From contig CM033391.1 of the NCBI GenBank assembly GCA_019426215.1, positions 16,232,708 to 16,296,707 on the forward strand: a DNA stretch of 64,000 nt. The letters are read 5' to 3'. The notes under the pieces were generated by a model. It saw only the letters and a program-made list of their open reading frames with translations, did not search any database and had not been told where the DNA came from. Shown piece after piece: positions 10,280-21,311 of the stretch (the stretch's first letter is position 1; every line of letters begins with the position of its first letter). Made by a program: the position numbers and the translations under genes. The stretch comes from Buddleja alternifolia (lineage: Eukaryota > Streptophyta > Magnoliopsida > Lamiales > Scrophulariaceae).

Positions 10280-11408
10280 AAAAACTGAAAAACCCGAGGA
10301 AAAATGGGGCTCCAAGAGAATAGCACGCGCACAGCTGTGCGCGCAGCATGCGCACGTGGCCTGGCCACCTGCACACAGCCCGTCGGGTCGTGTGCTCAAC
10401 CCCACGGGTCGTGTGTTTCGACATCCGATTCGCTGACTTAGATTAGGGATCCGGGTCGGTAAATGGGTTATGTGTTAGGTCGAAATTAAAATTTGGGTTT
10501 GGGTAAATTTAATTATTCGGGTGGGTCAAAAGGATGATGATCCAATATAATTTGATTAAGCCCAACAAGAAATTTAATCAATCTCGACTTATTAATTAGT
10601 TTGGGCTTAATTTAATTAATTCCAAATGGGCCCATTGGATGGGTGATTTGGACTTTAATTAAAAATAGCCCAATAGAAATTAATAAAGTGTGCATGTTTT
10701 TCTGAATTAATTAATTTGAACCCAATTAAATTAAATCTAAGTAGACCAAAAAGGATGGTAACTTGGGTTTGATGAAATCGAGCCCAATAAGATTAATTGG
10801 AATAAAATATTCAATTAGATTTAATTAATTATTTTTCTTAGAGATTAATAATTAATTCTTTGATCAAATAAAAGTATTTCCAATTAATAATGACATTAAA
10901 TCATAAAGAAATAGAATTCCATATTTTATGTATTCTTTTAGTCGGACTAATATTATTTTAATTAAAGGTAGATATACTTAATTTTTAATTTCGTATATCT
11001 AAGTCATCTAGTTGGACTAAAATGATTTTAATTGAAATAATCAAATGTATAAAAGGTTGGGAATTTTATAAAGGACTTTTTATTTGGACTAAAATTTAAT
11101 AACCAACATAAGTGATTTAATATTGCGAGCATGTATTAAATGTTGCGAGCATGTATTAATTAATGCGAGCATGTCTTATGTGATTGTAACACCGATCGTG
11201 AACTTAGGTTTATTTGTTTTACCTTTATATTTTATGGGTTATCAAGTTTGAGGCTATTTATTATATTCTTAGAAATAATGCATGAGTTGTTTTAGGAATT
11301 GAAATAGAATAGTTCAGAATTGATAAAGACAAAAGGCCCATGAATGTTAAATAGGTTTTAATTTATGCCTTTTGTGGTGTCCCATTGGCTCGGGCCCTCT
11401 AGTAAAAG
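10280..11408 (+). other. Copia E leader, upstream part
   Basis: Noncoding. A GC-rich block of short palindromes (GCGCACAGCTGTGCGC, about 10320-10430) is followed by an AT-rich stretch holding GGGTGGGTCAAAAGGATG and many GCCCAA phrases, then three copies of TGCGAGCATGT at 11124-11170. It matches the leader of copia D (13200-14095) and of K (63055-63870) and stops at CTCTAGTAAAAG where the D LTR begins. Confidence 0.7.
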
Positions 11409-13020
11409 TGTTAGAGTGTATGCCCTCAAATGCTATAAAGAGGATAGATTTATAGGGCATTAACTTGTAACTAAACAATATCCTTTTATTAGATATAAGG
11501 CATTATCTTGTTGTTTTCTTATAGGCGTTTGTAAGGTGTTAATAGACAATGTAAAGTCCTTGAGTATAAGGCAAACCATCTACTTCCTATGGGATAGGGA
11601 GAATGACACTAGAAGGGTTTGATCCTTATTCTCTAAATAGGGTTCGCAAGTCTAAGAAAGTATTTGACTGGACATCAATACAGAACAAGGACTTGCATGA
11701 TATAAGTTTTGACAGAGAAAGTGACAGTCGAACACTATGGGAATGATAGTGGGAACTTATGTCATGGACATATAAGTTGGACTAATATGTTCGAACACGG
11801 CTCACATCAGTTTCATCACATGGGTATTCACTCACTGACAGTCAATGATGAAACTGATAAGTTGTGATAGGTACGCGTGAACCTTAGACCTGAGGAGTCG
11901 AGTTGAAGATGTATTTGTGACATCAAGTTTGTCATTAGAGTAGTTAGATCTAAATCACCCTTTGGTGGGATCGACCTCGAAGTGCGACTTGATGAGCAAG
12001 TAGCATTGTTAACTGATTAGCAAAATGAGATTTATTTTTTCATAAGTGAATGAGCTAAGTATCCTATGCAGTCATGAATGAGTGAGGTTAAAAGTCTTTG
12101 GCCAAAGCATAAAATGACCTCGACTCATTATGAGCTAAGAATATGGTCAAGTCATGTGAGTTTGACTAAAACCATACTCTCACTTGACTGGGATACAAGA
12201 ATAAAAGGTTTATACACGTACGGTATTCACAGCGTATATGGTTTGGAATGATCCTTTTCATTCGTTCTCAATTGGGATACGATGTGAGCCACGTGACTGG
12301 CTAGGTGTTATTCACATCCTTTTGGTTTCCTCCCAATTGCCTTTTGAGACGAACCTAAAGAGTCGCGCTTAAAGGAAGTGCAAAAAGAAAATCGTAGGAA
12401 AAGACTTGAGAGAATTTTCGGTATTGGATATTGAGATTAATTAATTAATCATTAGATGATTTTATTAATTAATTAAGTTAATGAATTAATTAATTCCTCA
12501 TAGGAATTTAATTATAATATTAACATGAATTTAATTGATTAGTTAATTAATTTATTTATTGGATAAATAATATTAATTGTTTAATTAATTAATAAACAAA
12601 AGCCCGAAGGCTTAAAAGCCTACAAGTGGGCGTCCATATGGGGCTTATGAAGCCTAGGTTATTGTTTTCTATTGTAGTATATATATACTACTTAGTGAAA
12701 AAATAACTAGGTCAAGAGAATTAACTCACAAACTTTCTCTCTAAGTCAAACTCTCCTCCCTTTCTCTCTCTCACTCTAGCCGTCCATCAAGGTGAAGAAG
12801 AAGGTGATTTTCGTTTTTGACTCCGGCGTGGCAATTTAGAGACAGCGACGGATTTGCTGTTCAAGAAAGGATTGCATAGCTGGTTCAGATTTCAACATAC
12901 GCGAGAACGGTAATTAATTTCGTAAAACCCAATTTAAATATGAGAAACAGAGATGAGCCACTGGGATTAAACTTATAATTCTTCCGCTGCGTTTTTGTTT
13001 TTATGCAATTTTTCCCAACA
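11409..13020 (+). repeat. 5' LTR of copia D
   Basis: 1612 bp, TGTTAGAGTG to TTCCCAACA. It agrees closely with 18767-19987 and is related to the LTR of K. It contains runs of TTAATTAATTAA near 12440-12600, a TATA region TATATATATACT near 12678, and a CTCTCTC leader after it. Confidence 0.92.
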
Positions 13021-14860
13021 GTGGTATCCAATCTCTGATTTCTGTATTTAATTGATTACGTGATTATGTGTTTTTCGCATTTTTTTAAAGCATGTTTTGA
13101 ATATGTTTTTCATGATGATAATCTATGATTTTTCTGCGTTTAATTCATGAATATTGTAGTATGATGACTTGTGAATTGAAAAATCTAATTTTTGTGAGAA
13201 TCGGGTCGGAAAACCCCGCGACGAGCGCGTTGAAAACAACGTGCACAGTCTGCGTGCTGGGCGTGTAGACAGCACACGCTGTGCGTGCAGCGGGTGGCTA
13301 CACGGCCAGGCTCAAGCCGTGCGCTGGGCGCACGGCACACGTCGTGCCGTGCGCCAAGCGCACGTGGGCCCGGGTCCTAACGGGTTGGGTTAATTTTTCT
13401 CGGCTTCAATTTTTTATTTAAATGGGTTTTGAGCTATTTTAATTATCCGGGTGGGTCAAAAGGATGATGATCCGGATTTAATTAAATAAGCCCAAATTGT
13501 TTTATTTTAAAATATGGACTCTTCAACAAATTAGTTTTGGGCCTAATTAATTAAAATTAAATATGCCAATGGTTGGTAATTATATTTTATGAAATGAAGC
13601 CCAAATTGTTTTTATTGAGTATTATTAATTTAAGTGAAATAATTAATTAATGGTTCTTGGAGAATTTTTTAATTAAGTTATTTATTTAAATTAAAGGCTC
13701 TCACTAAATGGTTATTGTCATGATTATCAATAAAATTTGGAATTTTATTGAGGGAATTAATTAGTTGGACTAATTATTCATTAACTTAATCATCAACATA
13801 ATTGCTTTATTTTTTGCGAGCATGTATTATATGATGGTGACATTGTCCATGGGCTTAGGTTATTTCTTTTGATTGTATTTCCTTTTATGGGTTGTAAGGG
13901 CCAGAATTGAGCCCGTTTATTTTATTTCTAGAATTATGTATAGGTTGTTAAATAATCTCATGTAATAGATAGAAATAGAATAGACCTTTCAAGAGGAGAT
14001 CAATCCAAAAGAAGAGGAGCTTGGAGCCCACGAAGAATAGCTAGGCTTATTTTTCTTTTTAATGATGGCCCAATGGCTTGGGCCATCTAGATAAAGCCCA
14101 TGGACATATGTGTTAGTTTATTGCTTTCGATGCATGTTCATTAGTTGTATGAAGCATGTATGTTATCAATATGTGTTATATAAATTGAGTAATGTGCAAA
14201 GTGAGACTTAGATAAATGTTTAGAACATGAATTCTCCCAAGCAAAAATTGATACTAAGTTAGTAAGGGGTGCTAGGCATCCTTTCCCTCCACTAAACTTA
14301 ATGAAATTAAGTATTAAACCTAGTATATGGCATCTTCCCAGTAAGTGGGGGTCGTATATCAAGATTTAATTCTGGAATTTTATTAAGTGCATTAGATGCC
14401 TTAATCGAGACATATTTCACTCCAAATATCGTTAAAGGGTTGCAAGGTGAAATTCAAATGTTAGATTATGAGGAATTAGTGGGAATGAACTTAGATAATC
14501 CACAATGCCTATAAATTGTTAAATGGTTGCGGTTTTGGTGGATTATGGCAAAAAGAAGATTGAACCATCTATTGGATAGATTGATGTTGGACATCACTTT
14601 AATTATAATAATGGACTATATATCGTTAAAGGGTTGCCATCCATTAGATTAATTAAAAAAATCAATCCCCACCACGAAAGACATTGCAACGATCACTTCC
14701 GTTTTTACAGTGGGAGTGTGAATCTCGAAAAATGTAGTGGGAGCCAAGTTATAAGTTGAAGTCCTTAATTTTAAACTTGGTTTTAGTTTAGTGACACAAG
14801 TCTAATAAAGTCTGGTTTATTTTCTGCAGCTATTTTGATTTATCTTTCTCAAATTTAATT
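13021..14860 (+). other. Copia D primer site and 1.8-kb leader
   Basis: TGGTATCCAATCTC at 13022 is a degenerate tRNA-iMet primer site; element K has the better TGGTATCAAAGCCA at the same place. The leader has a GC-rich palindromic block (about 13200-13380), GGGTGGGTCAAAAGGATG, AT-rich sequence, and three copies of a (T)CGTTAAAGGGTTGC-like unit (about 14427, 14513 and 14620). No long ORF. Confidence 0.75.
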
Positions 14861-15757
14861 ATGTCTCCCAAACCACTGTCGAAATTGATGGAAAACACGA
14901 TTCTCACTGGTCCAAACTACATAGAATGGCTCACAAAGCTGAGGATGGTCCTTAGCAGTGAATCCATAGACTATGTACTGGAAATTGGTCGTCCTCCCAT
15001 TCCTGGAAAAAAGGAGGTTGATGAAGTTCGCCTGGCTCGTTGGGATTGGTGCTGTGATAACCATAGAGCAAGGGTGTACATCTTAAGCTCAATGTACATA
15101 GAGTTGCAAAGGTCCCATGATTAGATGGATAATACAAGAGACATTATCCTGCATCTAGATGAGTTATTCGGAGAGCGCGATAGGACCGCTAGATATTTCA
15201 TTTCAAGGGATCTCTTCCGAACTAAAATGACTGAAGGAGAGGATGCTGGAGAACACGTTTTCAAAATGATGACCATGATAGAAAAACTAAAATCTTTAAA
15301 CTTCTACATGGATCTACATCTCCAAGTTGATCTCATCCTACAGTCACTCCCAGATTCGTTCTATTACTTCGTCATAAACTTTGACATGAATGACATTGAG
15401 GGTTCTTTAGCTGGGCTATTAGAAAAACTCAAAGTTGCTCAGAAACAAATGAAGGCGGACAAATGGAACAACCCAATGGCAATCACTTTTCCTAATCCAT
15501 TGGATGGAAGAAGGAATAATAATGACCATTTAGAGGAAGGGGCATCCAGCATGACTTGCGACAAAGCACACCGAAGGAGAAATAAGAGGGCTAGAAATCA
15601 GGACAGATGCTTATGCTGCGGTGAGCTAGGCCACTGGAGAAGAGACTGTCCTAACATACGAGCAAAAGGTAAAGAACTTTATGTTTTTGCTCTATTATCA
15701 TTTTTTCCTCTTCATGGATTCTTGATTGAGGAGCTAATACTCATGTATGTTGTGTGA
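14861..15757 (+). pseudogene. gag: Copia D gag
   Basis: Starts MSPKPLSKLMENTILTGPNY. It carries the copia gag core (DIILHLDELFGERDRTARY, LILQSLPDSFYYFV) and a zinc knuckle CLCCGELGHWRRDC (C-X2-C-X4-H-X4-C) near 15610-15651. One in-frame TAG at 15122-15124. After the knuckle a possible intron begins at AAAAG|GTAAAG (15669) and ends at GAATCAG (15762), after which Lys-rich codons continue in frame for about ten residues. Nearest relative in the window: 20437-21250. Confidence 0.88.
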
Positions 15758-15892
15758 ATCAGAATCTGGAAAGAAGAAGAAAGCTGAGCCCTGATGAGGT
15801 GTAGATAAGAGTAGGCAGCGGGCAAAGCGTCGCAGCTATTGAAATTGGATATGCCTCATTATTTCTTAATTCTGGACATATACTGTTTTAGT

Positions 15893-18751
15893 TTTGCCCA
15901 ATGGGCTTAAAAACATTATTTCTATTCCCGTTTTAGTTAAACTTGGTTTCACTTTTCGTTTTATTAATGAACGATGCAACATTTATTATGGTAATAAATT
16001 AGTAGGCTTTGCTTCTTTAATAAATGGATTGTATTACCTTAATGTCCAGAATGAGTGTTCTGTGAATACTATACAAAGGAAACGTAGTAGGCTTGGAATA
16101 AACCAAAGATTGAATTGGCATCTTAGACTAGGCCATGCCGACGAACATAAAATTCGCAAAATGGAGAAAGATGGACTAATTGGCCCATTGGGATTGGATC
16201 CCTATCTTACTTGTGAATCTTGTCTCAAAGGCAAGATGGCTAGATCCCCCTTCACAGGGACTTTTGAAAGAGCCTCACCAATCTTAGGCTTAGTGCATAC
16301 TGATGTTTGTGGTCCATTTGGAGAAATGGCACGAGGAGGTTTCCTTTACTTCATCACCTTCACTGATGACCATTCATGATATGGTCTAGTGTACATGATG
16401 AGGCACAAGTCTGAATCCATTGAAAAGTTCAAGGAATTCAAGGCTTTAGTGGAAAATCAAACTAGTCAACATATAAAAACCCTTCGATCGGATCGAGGAG
16501 GAGAATATATGAGCGACGAGTTTGATGTATACCTCAGAGAGAATGGTATAATATTACAGCTCACACCTACAGTGACACCACAGTTAAATGGAGTAGCAGA
16601 GTGAAGGAATCGAACTTTGTTGGACATGGTTCGCTCCATGCTCAGCTACACTGACTTACCCATTTCACTGTGGGGTCATGCGCTGCTTACAGCTGTACAC
16701 ATTTTTAAATAGATGTTCGTCCAAGTCCGTTCCTATGACTCCGTATGAGATATGGAGGAATAGGAAACCAAGTCTTAATCACATCAAGATTTGGGGATGT
16801 CCGGCTTATGTCAAAAAGACCAAAGTGGATAGCTGGAGGTTAGATCCTTGAAGGGACGTTTCGTTGGATATCCTGAGGATTCAATGGGATACCTCTTTTA
16901 CCTGCACGATGATCAAAGGATCATTGTAGCTTTGCAAGCGCACTTTCTTGAAGATGATTTCATTCAAGAAGGAGGAGCGGGTAGAAAGATTGTTCCAGAA
17001 GAACAAAATGAGACTCCAGTGGATACATCTACACAGGAAGTGAGAACCGAACCTTCTGTAACACAACCACAACCACGAAGTTCGAGTAGAGTACCTCAAC
17101 CGCCTGAGAGGTACATATATCTAGTACAGAGGGAGCTGGATCTCCATTCTGTATTAGAGGAGGATCATGGAAATGATCCCTCCATTTTTGATCAAGTAAT
17201 GGTGGATGTGGATGCTACTAGATGGCGTGAAGCTATGCAAATTGAGATCGATTCGATGCATGCAAACCAAGTCTGGAAACTTGTGGACCAACCTGAAGGG
17301 GTAAAACCGATCGGGTGCAAATGGATCTACAAGAGAAAGATTGGTGTTGATGGCAAGGTTGACACCTACAAAGCCAGGCTAGTGGCGAAAGGGTATAGTC
17401 AAAAAGAAGGAATTGACTACCAAGAAACCTTTTCTCCAGTGGCTATGATCAAATCAATAAGGATTCTACTTGCAATAGCCGCACACCTAGACTATGAAAT
17501 ATGGCAAATGGATGTCAAAACTGCTTTCCTAAATGGATTCCTAGAAGAGGATATCTATATAGAACAGCCTAAAGGTTTTGTATCCGAGGAGTATACTCAT
17601 AAGGTGTGTAAGCTTGAGAGATCCATTTATTGACTCAAGCAAGCATCCCGTAGCTGGAATCTACGTTTTGATGAAGCTGTCAAAGGATTTGACTTCATCA
17701 AGAACGAACACGAGCCATGTGTTTACAAGAAGGTTAGTGGGAGCAAGATAACATTCCTTGTGTTATATGTAGATGACATATTACTCATAGGGAATGATAT
17801 AGGAATGCTCACCACTGTAAAGAATTGGCTTTCGAGTACTTTCTCAATGAAAGACTTGGGAGAAGCAACTTATATTCTAGGGATTCGAATCTACAGAGAT
17901 CGAACACATAGAATGATAGAGCTCTCTCAAGCCCTTTACTTAGAAAAGGTCCTAAAGAGATATAGGATGGAGGATTCTAAGAAAGGGTTCCTGCCAATGA
18001 GGCATGGGATACATCTCTCAAAAACTATGTGTCCTCAAAGTGAGGAAGATAGAAAGGAAATGAGCACTGTACCCTATGCATCAACATTGGGTAGCCTGAT
18101 GTACGCAATGCTGTGTACTAGACCTGACATTGCTTATTCGGTAAGCGTTGTTAGTCGATTTCAAGCAAACTCAGGTAAGGAACATTGGATAGCTGTGAAG
18201 AATATCCTAAAGTATCTGAAGAGAACCAAGGATATGATTCTCATCTATGGGAGTGGTAGCCTGAGAGTGGACGGGTACACTGATTCGGATTTTCAATCTG
18301 ATGTCCATGACCGAAAATCCACCTCAGGATTTGTATTCACCCTCAATGGTGGGGCGGTAACTTGGAAAAGTTTGAAGCAAAGCACAACCGCGGACTCCAC
18401 TCCAGAGGTTGAATACATAGCTGCCTCTGAGCCAGCTAAAGAGGTTGTTTGGATAAGGAAGTTCATAAAAGAACTTCAAGTGGTTCCTAGCATAAAGCTC
18501 TCGTTGCCACTTTATTGTGACAACACCGGAGCAATAGCGCAAGCAAAGGAACCTAGGTCTCACAACAAGTCCAAACTCATCGAGAGGAGATATCACATCA
18601 TAAGAGAGATCTTGCACGAGGAGAAATATCTGTTCAGAAAATAGCCTCAGCTGACAATGTCGTTGATCCATTGACCACACCATTGGCACAGACGGTGCTA
18701 GAAAAACATCTTGAGGGGATGGGTATTAAATACCATAGCAAATGGCATTGA
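15893..18751 (+). pseudogene. pol: Copia D pol without protease
   Basis: Order: GAG-pre-integrase (LNWHLRLGHADEHKIRKM, CESCLKGKM), integrase core (HTDVCGPF, LRSDRGGEY, TPQLNGVAE), RT ([21 protein letters not shown], catalytic YVDD at about 17766-17777) and RNase H (DRKSTSGFVFTLNGG, CDNTGAIA). The protease that should lie between 15760 and 15890 is missing. Stops at 16377, 16602, several in 16710-16850, and at 17631; a frameshift near 18620 puts the last residues (VDPFT-like region) in another frame. Not able to encode a functional polyprotein. Confidence 0.92.
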
Positions 18752-18766
18752 GTGAAAGTGGGAGAT

Positions 18767-19987
18767 TGTTAGAGTGTATGCCCTCAAATGCTATAAAGAG
18801 GATAGATTTATAGGGCATTAACTTGTAACTAAACAATATCATTTTATTATATATAAGGCATTATCTTGTTGTTTTCTTATAGGCGTTTGTAAGGTGTTAA
18901 TAAATAACGTAAAGTCCTTGAGTATAAGGCAAACCTTCTACTTCCTATGGGATAGGGAGAATGGCACTCGAAGGGTTTGATCCTTATTCTTTAAATAAGG
19001 TTCGCAAATCTAAGAAAGTATTTGACTGGACATCAATACAGAACAATGACTTGCATGATATAAGTTTTGACAGAGAAAGTGTCAGGCGAACACTATGGGA
19101 ACGATAGTGGGAACTTATGTCATGGACATATAAGTTGGACTAATATGTTCGAACACGGCTCGCATCAGTTTCATCACATGGGTATTCACTCACTGACAGT
19201 CAATGATGAAACTGATAAGTTGTGATAGGTACGCGTGAACCTTAGACCTGAGGAGTCGAGTTGAAGATGTACTTGTGACATCAAATCTGTCATTAGAGTA
19301 GTTAGATCCAAATCACCCTTTGGTGGGATCGACCTCGAAGTGTGACTTGATGGGCAAGTAGCATTGTTAACTGATTAGCAAAATGGGATTTATTCTCTCA
19401 TAAGTGAATGAGCTAAGTATCCTATGCAGTCATGAATGAGTGAGGTTAAAAGCCTTTGGCGAAAGCATAAAATGACCTCGACTTATTATGAGCTAAGCAT
19501 ATGGTCAAGTCATGCGAGTTTGACTAAAACCATAACTCTCACTTAACTGGGATACAAAAATAAAAAGTTTATACACGTACGGTATTCACAGCGTATATGG
19601 TTTGGAATGATCCTATTCATTCGTTCTCAATTGGGATACGATGTGAGCCACATGACTGGTTAGGTGTTACTCACATCCTTTTGGTTTCCTCCCAATTGAC
19701 TTTTGAGACGAACCTAAAGAGTCGCGCTTAAAGGAAGTGCAAAAAGAAAATCGTAGGAAAAGACTTGAGAGAATTTTTGGTATTGGATATCGAGATTAAT
19801 TAATTAATCATTAGATGATTTTATTAATTAATTATGTTAAAGAATTAATTAATTCCTCATAGAAATTTAATTATAATATTAACATGAATTTAATTGATTA
19901 GTTAATTAATTAATTTATTGGATAAATAATATTAATTGTTTAATTAATTAATAAACAAAAGCCCGAAGGCATAAAGGCCTACAAGTG
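18767..19987 (+). repeat. 3' LTR of copia D, truncated
   Basis: Starts TGTTAGAGTG after the tract GAAAGTGGGAGA and follows the 5' LTR with few differences as far as CTACAAGTGG, then breaks off. About 390 bases of the LTR end, including the CAACA terminus, are missing. Confidence 0.9.
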
Positions 19988-20436
19988 GATGGAATGCCTT
20001 AATCGAGTCATATTTCAACCCAGAAACCTGTTCGGTTGCAAGGTGAAATTCAAATGTTAGATTATAGGAGTTAGTGGGAATGAACTCGGGTAGTTCACGA
20101 GCCTAGAAACCTGTTCGGTTGCGGTTTGGTGAACTATGGAGAAAGGTATTGAAATGTTTATTGGATAAATTGATATTAGATATCACTTCAAATAATTAAT
20201 AGGCCAAAAACCGGTTAGGTTGCAACCCATCTAATTAATTGAGGTCCACTATAACAACTGTGGAATCGATGCCAATGATGATTCCCGATTTTCACATGAG
20301 AGTGTGGGATTCGAAAAATGCAGTGGGAGCCAAGATAAATTTTAAGTCCTTAACTTTTCTTGGTTAAGTCAAAACAAGTAATCTAATTAATCTTGTTTAT
20401 TGCTACAGTCATTTTCCCTACGTATCTCTCTCAAAT
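19988..20436 (+). other. Copia E leader, downstream part
   Basis: Noncoding; matches 14390-14860 of D. It carries three evenly placed units AACC-N5-GGTTGC that can each form a short hairpin: 20025-20037, 20108-20120 and 20209-20221. In D the corresponding units lack the AACC arm. Confidence 0.7.
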
Positions 20437-21250
20437 ATGACAAACCCACTTTTGAAATTACTCAAAAGAAATGTTCTAACTGGACCCAACTACATGCAAT
20501 GGCTCGCGATCTTAAGGAATGTCCTGAGTGAAGAGTTAATTGAATATGTATTGGAAACTAATCGTCTTATTGTTCCTGAGAGGAATGAGGATGAAGAGGT
20601 TCAACTAGCTCACTTTAATTGGACTTGTGACAACTATAAAGCTAGGGGATACATTCTTTGCTCAATGTGCAATGAACTGAAAAGTTCACATGATACAATG
20701 AGCAATGCAAGGGACATAGTTCTTCACTTGGAAGAAATGTTTGGAGAGCACGGTAGGACCGTAAGATATTTTATATCAAAAGAACTCTTCAGGGCGAGGA
20801 TGAGAGAAGAAGAGAATGTGGGAGACCACGTTATCAAGATGACGACCCTAATCGAAAGACTTAGGTCAATGCATCTCTATATGGATATTGATCTTCAAGT
20901 TGATCTCATCCTACAGTCGCTCCCTGATTCTTTCTACTACTTTGTCATGAACTTTGATATCAATGATATTGAATGTTCATTAGCTAGGCTGACAAAGAAG
21001 CTTGAAATCGAACAAGCTCGCTTAAGGACGAATAAGAAGAGAGACTCTTCTGTCTATTTAACGAATGATTCATTTGATGATCAACGTAATGGAAAGAGGA
21101 AAAGGCAAAAGAAAGTATCCACAAGAACTCAAAAGAAGTTAAGACATGGGCGAAAGAGCAAAGGGCCTAAGAAAATGGATAGATGTCTCGAGTGAGGTGA
21201 GCTTGGCCACTGGAAGAGGAACTGTCCTAAATTAGGCAAAGGCGCAAAAG
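20437..21250 (+). pseudogene. gag: Copia E gag
   Basis: MTNPLLKLLKRNVLTGPNY start, then the same gag core as D (DIVLHLEEMFGEHGRTVRY, LILQSLPDSFYYFV) and a Lys/Arg-rich linker. The zinc knuckle is broken by a stop at 21193-21195 exactly on its second cysteine (CLE*GELGHWKRNC). At the end a GT (AAAAG|GTATGA) sits at the same place as the possible intron donor in D. Confidence 0.87.
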
Positions 21251-21311
21251 GTATGAAACTCTTTATTTTTTAAACTAACTGTTCTATGACCGTCTTTTCT
21301 ACTTCATGGAT

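Larger units (their letters stand above)
11409..19987 (+). mobile_element. Copia element D, 3' LTR truncated
   Basis: Full order of a Ty1/copia element: 5' LTR, primer site, long leader, gag, pol (protease missing), polypurine tract (GAAAGTGGGAGA, 18754-18765) and a 3' LTR cut off about 390 bases early. The cut joins directly to leader E, so one deletion removed the LTR end and some leader of E; the target-site duplication cannot be tested. Confidence 0.85.

Noticed and set aside
11124..11170. CRISPR-like array
   Set aside because: Only three short copies with unequal spacing in a plant retrotransposon leader.
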